In this document: positions 50,144 to 63,542 of the stretch, piece by piece
How positions within the stretch are numbered: position 1 is the first letter of the stretch
Layout of the letters: the number at the start of each line of letters is the position of its first letter
Assembly: GCF_000003605.2 (NCBI RefSeq)
Contig: NW_003151367.1
Location: forward strand, 62,001 to 126,000
Length of the DNA: 64,000 bases
Source of the DNA: Saccoglossus kowalevskii
Taxonomy: Eukaryota > Hemichordata > Enteropneusta > Harrimaniidae
Direction: 5' to 3'
Translations under genes and position numbers: made by a program
The notes under the pieces: generated by a model
Seen by the model: only the letters and a program-made list of their open reading frames with translations
Databases searched by the model: none
What the model was told of the DNA's origin: nothing

Positions 50144-53100
50144 CACAGTTCGTTTTTAGCTGTTAACGTGGCGTGAAAAGTTGCGCAAAGTGAATTCAAA
50201 GTTGTGTAAAGTGATTGCAAAGTTTGTAGATTTATTTGTATGTTTGACCTAAGTTGTTTGCACATAAAAAACGGCAGTTGTAAAATCAAAAAATGAATAA
50301 AAGCCAGATAAAAGCAGTCTATATTAGCAGAGTATCACATGAGCTGACTGACTTTAAAATTGTTAGAAAACAGCGTGAAAAGTTGGTAAAAACGTTCGAA
50401 ACGTTGGCGGAGTTGCTTCTATATTTAACCTAAGTCATTGGAATGACAACCCCGCAGTTAAATTCAGAAAACATTGAGTAAATGTCTAGAAAATTCCCCA
50501 TATATAAGCAGATTATGGCAACTGCGAGCCGAAAAATCGAAGGCAAACTGCTTACAAAGTTGTTAAAAGCGATTGCAAAGTTTGTAGATTCGTTTGGAAA
50601 CGGTACACAGGATATTATATTGACGGGTCGCATAGTTAAAACTTCGAAAACGTGAATAAATATTTCTTAAAATGCCGTTAAAGTAGCGTCGTGTTACTGG
50701 GAGCATGTACAGGTCATAGGTCAATTCAAGAAGTTACTTGTGCAAACGCTATCAATTTTAAAACACTTTCAAACATAAAATAGCCGCCAATTCATTTCAA
50801 TTTCAAATTACTTAAGCAGTAGTGTGGGTAAGTAATCGAACAAAATCTAAAGTTAAGCTCAATCGGGCGTGGTTAGTAGTTGCATGGGAGACTTCTTGAG
50901 TGACCTAGCTGGAGAAATTTTTTTTGTTCATCACACACATGTCAAAGATATGAGGCAACGTTCTTGCATCTTTTTTTACTGTGATGTCATTTATTAATAG
51001 TAGAAAGACATGGAAATTTATTTATTTTTTCAAATTCATGAAAAGTTTTTCCAATTTTCCTATTATTTTCAAAGAACAATTTGTTGATGCTGACGGCACA
51101 CAGTGCGTTTTTAGCTGTTAACGTGGCGTGAAAAGTAGCACAAAGTGAATTCAAAGTTGTGTAAAGTGATTGCAAAGTTTGTAGATTTATTTGTATGTTT
51201 GACCTAAGTTGTTTGCACATAAAAAACGGCAGTTGTAAAATCAAAAAATGAATAAAAGCCAGATAAAAGCAGTCTATATTAGCAGAGTATCACATGAACT
51301 GACTGACTTTAAAATTGTTAGAAAACAGCGTGAAAAGTTGGTAAAAACGTTCGAAACGTTGGCGGAGTTGCTTCTATATTTAACCTAAGTCATTGGAATG
51401 ACAACCCCGCAGTTAAATTCAGAAAACATTGAGTAAATGTCTAGAAAATGCCCCATATATAAGCAGATTATCGCAACTGCGAGCCGAAAAATCGAAGGCA
51501 AACTGCTTACAAAGTTGTTAAAAGCGATTGCAAAGTTTGTAGATTCGTTTGGAAACGGTACACAGGATATTATATTGACGGGTCGCATAGTTAAAACTTC
51601 GAAAACGTGAATAAATATTTCTTAAAATGCCGTTAAAGTAGCGTCGTGTTACTGGGAGCATGTACAGGTCATAGGTCAATTCAAGAAGTTACTTGTGCAA
51701 ACGCTATCAATTTTAAAACACTTTCAAACATAAAATAGCCGCCAATTCAGGTCAATTTCAAATTACTTAAGCAGTAGTGTGGGTAAGTAATCGAACAAAA
51801 TCTAAAGTTAAGCTCAATCGGGCGTGGTTAGTATTTGCATGGGAGACTTCTTGAGTGACCTAGCTGGAGAAAGTTTTTTTTGTTCATCACACACATGTCA
51901 AAGATATGAGGCAACGTTCTTGCATCTTTTTTTACTGTGATGTCATTTATTAATAGTAGAAAGACATGGAAATTTATTTATTTTTTCAAATTCATGAAAA
52001 GTTTTTTCAATTTTCCTATTATTTTCAAAGAACAACTTGTTGATGCTGACGGCACACAGTGCGTTTTTAGCTCTTAACGTGGCATGAAAAGTTGCGCAAA
52101 GTGAATTCAAAGTTGTGTAAAGTGATTGCAAAGTTTGTAGATTTATTTGTATGTTTGACCTAAGTTGTTTGCACGTAAAAAACGGCAGTTGTAAAATCAA
52201 AAAATGAATAAAAGCCAGATAAAAGCAGTCTATATTAGCAGAGTATCACATGAGCTGACTGACTTTAAAATTGTTAGAAAACAGCGTGAAAAGTTGGTAA
52301 AAACGTTCGAAACGTTGGCGGAGTTGCTTCTATATTTAACCTAAGTCATTGGAATGACAACCCCGCAGTTAAATTCAGAAAACATTGAGTAAATGTCTAG
52401 AAAATGCCCCATATATAAGCAGATTATCGCAACTGCGAGCCGAAAAATCGAAGGCAAACTGCTTACAAAGTTGTTAAAAGCGATTGCAAAGTTTGTAGAT
52501 TCGTTTGGAAACGGTACACAGGATATTATATTGACGGGTCGCATAGTTAAAACTTCGAAAACGTGAATAACTATTTCTTAAAATGCCGTTAAAGTAGCGT
52601 CGTGTTACTGGGAGCATGTACAGGTCATAGGTCAATTCAAGAAGTTACTTGTGCAAACGCTATCAATTTTAAAACACTTTCAAACATAAAATAGCCGCCA
52701 ATTCATTTCAATTTCAAATTACTTAAGCAGTAGTGTGGGTAAGTAATCGAACAAAATCTAAAGTTAAGCTCAATCGGGCGTGGTTAGTAGTTGCATGGGA
52801 GACTTCTTGAGTGACCTAGCTGGAGAAAGTTTTTTTTGTTCATCACACACATGTCAAAGATATGAGGCAACGTTCTTGCATCTTTTTTTACTGTGATGTC
52901 ATTTATTAATAGTAGAAAGACATGGAAATTTATTTATTTTTTCAAATTCATGAAAAGTTTTTTTCAATTTTCCTATTATTTTCAAAGAACAACTTGTTGA
53001 TGCTGACGGCACACAGTGCGTTTTTAGCTGTTAACGTGGCGTGAAAAGTTGCGCAAAGTGAATTCAAAGTTGTGTAAAGTGATTGCAAAGTTTGTAGATT

Positions 53101-56100
53101 TATTTGTATGTTTGACCTAAGTTGTTTGCACATAAAAAACGGCAGTTGTAAAATCAAAAAATGAATAAAAGCCAGATAAAAGCACTCTATATTAGCAGAG
53201 TATCACATGAGCTGACTGACTTTAAAATTGATAGAAAACAGCGTGAAAAGTTGGTAAAAACGTTCGAAACGTTGGCGGAGTTGCTTCTATATTTAACCTA
53301 AGTCATTGGAATGACAACCCCGCAGTTAAATTCAGAAAACATTGAGTAAATGTCTAGAAAATGCCCCATATATAAGCAGATTATCGCAACTGCGAGCCGA
53401 AAAATCGAAGGCAAACTGCTTACAAAGTTGTTAAAAGCGATTGCAAAGTTTGTAGATTCGTTTGGAAACGGTACACAGGCTATTATATTGACGGGTCGCA
53501 TAGTTAAAACTTCGAAAACGTGAATAACTATTTCTTAAAATGAACGTTAAAGTAGCGTCGTGTTACTGGGAGCATGTACGGGTCATAGGTCAATTCAAGA
53601 AGTTACTTGTGCAAACGCTATCAATTTTAAAACACTTTCAAACATAAAATAGCCGCCAATTCAGGTCAATTTCAAATTACATAAGCAGTAGTGTGGGTAA
53701 GTAACCGAACAAAATCTAAAGTTAAGCTCAATCGGGCGTGGTTAGTAGTTGCATGGGAGACTTCTTGAGTGTCCTAGCTGGAGAATTTTTTTTTGTTCAT
53801 CACACACATGTCAAAGATATGAGGCAACGTTCTTGCATCTTTTTTTTACTGTGATGTCATTTATTAATAGTAGAAAGACATGAAAATTTATTTATTTTTT
53901 CAAATTCATGAAAAGTTTTTTCAATTTTCCTATTATTTTCAAAGAACAACTTGTTGATGCTGACGGCACACAGTGCGTTTTTAGCTGTTAACGTGGCATG
54001 AAAAGTTGCGCAAAGTGAATTCAAATTTGTGTAAAGTGATTGCAAAGTTTGTAGATTTATTTGTATGTTTGACCTAAGTTGTTTGCACATAAAAAACGGC
54101 AGTTGTAAAATCAAAAAATGAATAAAAGCCAGATAAAAGCAGTCTATATTAGCAGAGTATCACATGAGCTGACTGACTTTAAAATTGTTAGAAAACAGCG
54201 TGAAAAGTTGGTAAAAACGTTCGAAACGTTGGCGGAGTTGCTTCTATATTTAACCTAAGTCATTGGAATGACAACCCCGCAGTTAAATTCAGAAAACATT
54301 GAGTAAATGTCTAGAAAATGCCCCATATATAAGCAGATTATCGCAACTGCGAGCCGAAAAATCGAAGGCAAACTGCTTACAAAGTTGTTAAAAGCGATTG
54401 CAAAGTTTGTAGATTCGTTTGGAAACGGTACACAGGATATTATATTGACGGGTCGCATAGTTAAAACTTCGAAAACGTGAATAAATATTTCTTAAAATGC
54501 CGTTAAAGTAGCGTCGTGTTACTGGGAGCATGTACAGGTCATAGGTCAATTCAAGAAGTTACTTGTGCAAACGCTATCAATTTTAAAACACTTTCAAACA
54601 TAAAATAGCCGCCAATTCATTACAATTTCAAATTACTTAAGCAGTAGTATGGGTAAGTAATCGAACAAAATCTAAAGTTAAGCTCAATCGGGCGTGGTTA
54701 GTAGTTGCATGGGAGACTTCTTGAGTGACCTAGCTGGAGAAAGTTTTTTTTGTTCATCACACACATGTCAAAGATATGAGGCAACGTTCTTGCATCTTTT
54801 TTTACTGTGATGTCATTTATTAATAGTAGAAAGACATGGAAATTTATTTATTTTTTCAAATTCATGAAAAGTTTTTTCAATTTTCCTATTATTTTCAAAG
54901 AACAACTTGTTGATGCTGACGGCACACAGTGCGTTTTTAGCTGTTAACGTGGCATGAAAAGTTGCGCAAAGTGAATTCAAAGTTGTGTAAAGTGATTGCA
55001 AAGTTTGTAGATTTATTTGTATGTTTGACCTAAGTTGTTTGCACATAAAAAACGGCAGTTGTAAAATCAAAAAATGAATAAAAGCCAGATAAAAGCAGTC
55101 TATATTAGCAGAGTATCACATGAGCTGACTGACTTTAAAATTGTTAGAAAACAGCGTGAAAAGTTGGTAAAAACGTTCGAAACGTTGGCGGAGTTGCTTC
55201 TATATTTAACCTAAGTCATTGGAATGACAACCCCGCAGTTAAATTCAGAAAATATTGAGTAAATGTCTAGAAAATGCCCCATATATAAACAGATTATGGC
55301 AACTGCGAGCCGAAAAATCGAAGGCAAACTGCTTACAAAGTTGTTAAAAGCGATTGCAAAGTTTGTAGATTCGTTTGGAAACGGTACACAGGATATTATA
55401 TTGACGGGTCGCATAGTTAAAACTTCGAAAACGTGAATAAATATTTCTTAAAATGCCGTTAAAGTAGCGTCGTGTTACTGGGAGCATGTACAGGTCATAG
55501 GTCAATTCAAGAAGTTACTTGTGCAAACGCTATCAATTTTAAAACACTTTCAAACATAAAATAGCCACCAATTCAGGCCAGTTTCAAATTACTTAAGCAG
55601 TAGTGTGGGTAAGTAATCGAACAAAATCTAAAGTTAAGCTTAATCGGGCGTGGTTAGTAGTTGCATGGGAGACTTCTTGAGTGACCTAGCTGGAGAAATA
55701 TTTTTTTGTTCATCACACACATGTCAAAGATCTGAGGCAACGTTCTTGCATCTTTTTTTTACTGTGATGTCATTTATTAATAGTAGAAAGACATGGAAAT
55801 TTATTTATTTTTTCAAATTCATGAAAAGTTTTTTCAATTTTCCTATTATTTTCAAAGAACAACTTGTTGATGCTGACGGCACACAGTGCGTTTTTAGCTG
55901 TTAACGTGGCGTGAAAAGTTGCGCAAAGTGAATTCAAAGTTGTGTAAAGTGATTGCAAAGTTTGTAGATTTATTTGTATGTTTGACCTAAGTTGTTTGCA
56001 CATAAAAAACGGCAGTTGTAAAATCAAAAAATGAATAAAAGCCAGATAAAAGCAGTCTATATTAGCAGAGTATCACATGAGCTGACTGACTTTAAAATTG

Positions 56101-59100
56101 TTAGAAAACAGCGTGAAAAGTTGGTAAAAACGTTCGAAACGTTGGCGGAGTTGCTTCTATATTTAACCTAAGTCATTGGAATGACAACCCCGCAGTTAAA
56201 TTCAGAAAACATTGAGTAAATGTCTAGAAAATGCCCCATATATAAGCAGATTATCGCAACTGCGAGCCGAAAAATCGAAGGCAAACTGCTTACAAAGTTG
56301 TTAAAAGCGATTGCAAAGTTTGTAGATTTGTTTGGAAATGGTACACAGGATATTATATTGACGGGTCGCATAGTTAAAACTTCGAAAACGAGAATAAATA
56401 TTTCTTATAATGCCGTTAAAGTAGCGCCGTGTTACTGGGAGCATGTACAGGTCATAGGTCAATTCAAGAAGTTACTTGTGCAAACGCTATCAATTTTAAA
56501 ACACTTTCAAACATAAAATAGCCGCCAATTCAGGACAATTTCAAATTACTTAAGCAGTAGTGTGGGTAAGTAATCGAACAAAATCTAAAGTTAAGCTCAA
56601 TCGGGCGTGGTTAGTAGTTGCATGGGAGACTTCTTGAGTGACCTAGCTGGAGAAATTGTTTTTGTTCATCACACACATGTCAAAGATCTGAGGCAACGTT
56701 CTTGCATCTTTTTTTACTGTGATGTCATTTATTAATAGTAGAAAGACATGGAAATGTATTTATTTTTTCAAGTTCATGAAAAGTTTTTTCAATTTTCCTA
56801 TTATTTTCAAAGAACAACTTGTTGATGCTGACGGCACACAGTGCGTTTTTAGCTGTTAACGTGGCGTGAAAAGTTGCGCAAAGTGAATTCAAAGTTGTGT
56901 AAAGTGATTGCAAAGTTTGTAGATTTATTTGTATGTTTGACCTAAGTTGTTTGCACATAAAAAACGGCAGTTGTAAAATCAAAAAATGAATAAAAGCCAG
57001 ATAAAAGCAGTCTATATTAGCAGAGTATCACATGAGCTGACTGACTTTAAAATTGTTAGAAAACAGCGTGAAAAGTTGGTAAAAACGTTCGAAACGTTGG
57101 CGGAGTTGCTTCTATATTTAACCTAAGTCATTGGAATGACAACCCCGCAGTTAAATTCAGAAAACATTGAGTAAATGTCTAGAAAATGCCCCATATATAA
57201 GCAGATTATCGCAACTGCGAGCCGAAAAATCGAAGGCAAACTGCTTACAAAGTTGTTAAAAGCGATTGCAAAGTTTGTAGATTCGTTTGGAAACGGTACA
57301 CAGGATATTATATTGACGGGTCGCATAGTTAAAACTTCGAAAACGTGAATAAATATTTCTTAAAATGCCGTTAAAGTAGCGTCGTGTTACTGGGAGCATG
57401 TACAGGTCATAGGTCAATTCAAGAAGTTACTTGTGCAAACGCTATCAATTTTAAAACACTTTCAAACATAAAATAGCCGCCAATTCAGGTCAATTTCAAA
57501 TTACTTAAGCAGTAGTGTGGGTAAGTAATCGAACAAAATCTAAAGTTAAGCTCAATCGGGCGTGGTTAGTAGTTGCATGGGAGACTTCTTGAGTGACCTA
57601 GCTGGAGAAAGTTTTTTTTGTTCATCACACACATGTCAAAGATATGAGGCAACGTTCTTGCATCTTTTTTTACTGTGATGTCATTTATTAATAGTAGAAA
57701 GACATGGAAATTTATTTATTTTTTCAAATTCATGAAAAGTTTTTTCAATTTTTCTATTATTTTCAAAGAACAACTTGTTGATGCTGACGGCACACAGTGC
57801 GTTTTTAGCTGTTAACGTGGCATGAAAAGTTGCGCAAAGTGAATTCAAAGTTGTGTAAAGTGATTGCAAAGTTTGTAGATTTATTTGTATGTTTGACCTA
57901 AGTTGTTTGCACATAAAAAACGGCAGTTGTAAAATCAAAAAATGAATAAAAGCCAGATAAAAGCAGTCTATATTAGCAGAGTATCACATGAGCTGACTGA
58001 CTTTAAAATTGATAGAAAACAGCGTGAAAAGTTGGTAAAAAACGTTCGAAACGTTGGCGGAGTTGCTTCTATATTTAACCTAAGTCACTGGAATGACAAC
58101 CCCGCAGTTAAATTCAGAAAACATTGAGTAAATGTCTAGAAAATGCCCCATATATAAGCAGATGATCGCAACTGCGAGCCGAAAAATCGAAGGCAAACTG
58201 CTTACAAAGTTGTTAAAAGCGATTGCAAAGTTTGTAGATTCGTTTGGAAACGGTACACAGGATATTATATTGACGGGTCGCATAGTTAAAACTTCGAAAA
58301 CGTGAATAAATATTTCTTAAAATGCCGTTAAAGTAGCGTCGTGTTACTGGGAGCATGTACAGGTCATAGGTCAATTCAAGAAGTTACTTGTGCAAACGCT
58401 ATCAATTTTAAAACACTTTCAAACATAAAATAGCCGCCAATTCATTTCAATTTCAAATTGCTTAAGCAGTAGTGTGGGTAAGTAATCGAACAAAATCTAA
58501 AGTTAAGCTCAATCGGGCGTGGTTAGTAGTTGCATGGGAGACTTCTTGAGTGACCTAGCTGGAGAAATATTTTTTTGTTCATCACACACATGTCAAAGAT
58601 CTGAGGCAACGTTCTTGCATCTTTTTTTTTACTGTGATGTCATTTATTAATAGTAGAAAGACATGGAAATTTATTTATTTTTTCAAATTCATGAAAAGTT
58701 TTTTCAATTTTCCTATTATTTTCAAAGAACAACTTGTTGATGCTGACGGCACACAGTGCGTTTTTAGCTGTTAACGTGGCGTGAAAAGTTGCGCAAAGTG
58801 AATTCAAAGTTGTGTAAAGTGATTGCAAAGTTTGTAGATTTATTTGTATGTTTGACCTAAGTTGTTTGCACATAAAAAACGGCAGTTGTAAAATCAAAAA
58901 ATGAATAAAAGCCAGATAAAAGCAGTCTATATTAGCAGAGTATCACATGAGCTGACTGACTTTAAAATTGTTAGAAAACAGCGTGAAAAGTTGGTAAAAA
59001 CGTTCGAAACGTTGGCGGAGTTGCTTCTATATTTAACCTAAGTCATTGGAATGACAACCCCGCAGTTAAATTCAGAAAACATTGAGTAAATGTCTAGAAA

Positions 59101-61620
59101 ATGCCCCATATATAAGCAGATTATCGCAACTGCGAGCCGAAAAATCGAAGGCAAACTGCTTACAAAGTTGTTAAAAGCGATTGCAAAGTTTGTAGATTCG
59201 TTTGGAAACGGTACACAGGATATTATATTGACGGGTCGCATAGTTAAAACTTCGAAAACGTGAATAAATATTTCTTAAAATGCCGTTAAAGTAGCGTCGT
59301 GTTACTGGGAGCATGTACAGGTCATAGGTCAATTCAAGAAGTTACTTGTGCAAACGCTATCAATTGTAAAACACTTTCAAACATAAAATAGCCGCCAATT
59401 CAGGCCAATTTCAAATTACTTAAGCAGTAGTGTGGGTAAGTAATCGAACAAAATCTAAAGTTAAGCTCAATCGGGCGTGGTTAGTAGTTGCATGGGAGAC
59501 TTCTTGAGTGACCTAGCTGGAGAAATTGTTTTTGTTCATCACACACATGTCAAAGATCTGAGGCAACGTTCTTGCATCTTTTTTTACTGTGATGTCATTT
59601 ATTAATAGTAGAAAGACATGGAAATTTATTTATTTTTTCATGTTCATGAAAAGTTTTTTCAATTTTCCTATTATTTTCAAAGAACAACTTGTTGATGCTG
59701 ACGGCACACAGTGCGTTTTTAGCTGTTAACGTGGCGTGAAAAGTTGCGCAAAGTGAATTCAAAGTTGTGTAAAGTGATTGCAAAGTTTGTAGATTTATTT
59801 GTATGTTTGACCTAAGTTGTTTGCACATAAAAAACGGCAGTTGTAAAATAAAAAAATGAATAAAAGCCAGATAAAAGCAGTCTATATTAGCAGAGTATCA
59901 CATGAGCTGACTGACTTTAAAATTGTTAGAACACAGCGTGAAAAGTTGGTAAAAACGTTCGAAACGTTGGCGGAGTTGCTTCTATATTTAACCTAAGTCA
60001 TTGGAATGACAACCCCGCAGTTAAATTCAGAAAACATTGAGTAAATGTCTAGAAAATGCCCCATATATAAGCAGATTATCGCAACTGCGAGCCGAAAAAT
60101 CGAAGGCAAACTGCTTACAAAGTTGTTAAAAGCGATTGCAAAGTTTGTAGATTCGTTTGGAAACGGTACACAGGATATTATATTGACGGGTCGCATAGTT
60201 AAAACTTCGAAAACGTGAATAACTATTTCTTAAAATGAACGTTAAAGTAGCGTCGTGTTACTGGGAGCATGTACAGGTCATAGGTCAATTCAAGAAGTTA
60301 CTTGTGCAAACGCTATCAATTTTAAAACACTTTCAAACATAAAATAGCCGCCAATTCAGGTCAATTTCAAATTACTTAAGCAGTAGTGTGGGTAAGTAAT
60401 CGAACAAAATCTAAAGTTAAGCTCAATCGGGCGTGCTTAGTAGTTGCATGGGAGACTTCTTGAGTGACCTAGCTGGAGAAATTTTTTTTTGTTCATCACA
60501 CACATGTCAAAGATATGAGGCAACGTTCTTGCATCTTTTTTTACTGTGATGTCATTTATTAATAGTAGAAAGAAATGGAAATTTATTTATTTTTTCAAAT
60601 TCATGAAAAGTTTTTTCAAATTTCCTATTATTTTCAAAGAACAACTTGTTGATGCTGACGGCACACAGTGCGTTTTTAGCTGTTAACGTGGCGTGAAAAG
60701 TTGCGCAAAGTGAATTCAAAGTTGTGTAAAGTGATTGCAAAGTTTGTAGATTTATTTGTATGTTTGACCTAAGTTGTTTGCACATAAAAAACGGCAGTTG
60801 TAAAATCAAAAAATGAATAAAAGCCAGATAAAAGCACTCTATATTAGCAGAGTATCACATGAGCTGACTGACTTTAAAATTGTTAGAAAACAGCGTGAAA
60901 AGTTGGTAAAAACGTTCGAAACGTTGGCGGAGTTGCTTCTATATTTAACCTAAGTCATTGGAATGACAACCCCGCAGTTAAATTCAGAAAACATTGAGTA
61001 AATGTCTAAAAAATGCCCCATATATAAGCAGATTATCGCAACTGCGAGCCGAAAAATTGAAGGCAAACTGCTTACAAAGTTGTTAAAAGCGATTGCAAAG
61101 TTTGTAGATTCGTTTGGAAACGGTACACAGTATATTATATTGACGGGTCGCATAGTTAAAACTTCGAAAACGTGAATAAATATTTCTTAAAATGCCGTTA
61201 AAGTAGCGTCGTGTTACTGGGAGCATGTACAGGTCATAGGTCAATTCAAGATGTTACTTGTGCAAACGCTATCAATTTTAAAACACTTTCAAACATAAAA
61301 TAACCGCCAATTCACGTCAATTTCAAATTACTTAAGCAGTAGTGTGGGTAAGTAATCAAACAAAATCTAAAGTTAAGCTCAATCGGGCGTGGTTAGTAGT
61401 TGCATGGGAGACTTCTTGAGTGACCTAGCTGGATAAAGTTTTTTTGTTCATCGCACTCATGTCAAAGATATGAGGCAACGTTCTTGCATCTTTTTTTACT
61501 GTGATGTCATTTATTAATAGTAAAAAGACATGGAAATTTATTTATTTTTTTCAAATTCATGAAAAGGTTTTTTCGATTTACCTATTATTTTCAAAGAACA
61601 ACTTGTTGATGCTGACGGCA

Positions 61621-62585
61621 CAAAGTGCGTTTTTAAATGTTAACGTGGCGTGAAAAGTTGCGCAAAGTGAATTCAAGTTGTGTAAAGTGATTGCAAAGTT
61701 TGTAGATTTATTTGTATGTTTGACCTAAGTTGTTTGCACATAAAAACCGGGCAGTTGTAAAATCAAAAAAATGAATAATAACCCAAATAAAAGCAGTTCT
61801 ATATTAACCAGAGTATCACATGAGCTGACTGAACTTTAAAAATTGTTTTGAAAACAGCGTGCAAAGTTGGGTAACAAACGTTCGAAACGTTGGGCGGAGT
61901 TGCTTTCTATATATTGACTTAGTCATGGAAATGACAACCCCGCAGTTAAATTCAGAAAACATTGATAAATGTTTAGAAAATGCCCCATATATAAGCAGAT
62001 TATCGCAACTGCGAGCCGAAAAATCGAAGGCAAACTGCTTACAAAGTTGTTAAAAGCGATTGCAAAGTTTGTAGATTCGTTGGAAACGGTACACAGGATA
62101 TTATATTGACGGGTCGCACAGTTAAAACTTTGAAAACGTGAATAACTATTTCTTTAAAATGCCGTTAAAGTAGCGTCGTGTTACTGGGAGCATGTACAGG
62201 TCATAGGTCAATTCAAGAAGTTACTTGTGCAAACGCTATCAATTTTAAAACACTTTCAAACATAAAATAGCCGCCAATTCTGGACAATTTCAAATTATTT
62301 AAGCAGTAGCGTGGGTAAGTAATCGAACAAAATCTAAAGTTAAGCTCAATCGGGCGTGGTTAGTAGTTGCATGGGAGACTTCTTGAGTGACCTAGCTGGA
62401 GAAATTGTTTTTGTTCATCACACACATGTCAAAGATATGAGGCAACGTTCTTGCATCTTTTTTTACTGTGATGTCATTTATTAATAGTAGAAAGACATGG
62501 AAATTTATTTATTTTTTCAAATTCATGAAAAGTTTTTTCAATTTTCCTATTATTTTCAAAGAACAACTTGTTGATGCTGACGGCA
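61621..62585 (+). repeat. Most divergent monomer (965 bp), dense indels in its first 550 bases
   Basis: Between about 61600 and 62150 there are many insertions and substitutions (AAAAACCGGGCAG, ATAACCCAAATAAAAG, GTTCTATATTAACCAG, AAAAATTGTTTTGAAAAC, GTTGGGTAACAAACG, GCTTTCTATATATTGAC) and the phase marker reads GGGTCGCAC. From about 62160 the copy is normal again, including an intact 5S-like part. It is either a decayed monomer or an unpolished stretch. Confidence 0.8.
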
Positions 62586-63542
62586 CACAGTGCGTTTTTA
62601 GCTGTTAACGTGGCGTGAAAAGTTGCGCAAAGTGAATTCAAAGTTGTGTAAAGTGATTGCAAAGTTTGTAGATTTATTTGTATGTTTGACCTAAGTTGTT
62701 TGCACATAAAAACGGCAGTTGTAAAATCAAAAAATGAATAAAAGCCAGATAAAAGCAGTCTATATTAGCAGAGTATCACATGAGCTGACTGACTTTAAAA
62801 TTGTTAGAAAACAGCGTGAAAAGTTGGTAAAAACGTTCGAAACGTTGGCGGAGTTGCTTCTATATTTAACCTAAGTCATTGGAATGACAACCCCGCAGTT
62901 AAATTCAGAAAACATTGAGTAAATGTCTAGAAAATGCCCCATATATAAGCAGATTATCGCAACTGCGAGCCGAAAAATCGAAGGCAAACTGCTTACAAAG
63001 TTGTTAAAAGCGATTGCAAAGTTTGTAGATTCGTTTGGAAATGGTACACAGGATATTATATTGACGGGTCGCATAGTTAAAACTTCGAAAACGAGAATAA
63101 ATATTTCTTAAAATGCCGTTAAAGTAGCGTCGTGTTACTGGGAGCATGTACAGGTCATAGGTCAATTCAAGAAGTTACTTGTGCAAACGCTATCAATTTT
63201 AAAACACTTTCAAACATAAAATAGCCGCCAATTCAGGACAATTTCAAATTACTTAAGCAGTAGTGTGGGTAAGTAATCGAACAAAATCTAAAGTTAAGAT
63301 CAATCGGGCGTGGTTAGTAGTTGCATGGGAGACTTCTTGAGTGACCTAGCTGGAGAAATATTTTTTTTGTTCATCACACACATGTCAAAGATCTGAGGCA
63401 ACGTTCTTGCATCTTTTTTTTACTGTGATGTCATTTATTAATAGTAGAAAGACATGGAAATTTATTTATTTTTTCAAATTCATGAAAAGTTTTTTCAATT
63501 TTCCTATTATTTTCAAAGAACAACTTGTTGATGCTGACGGCA

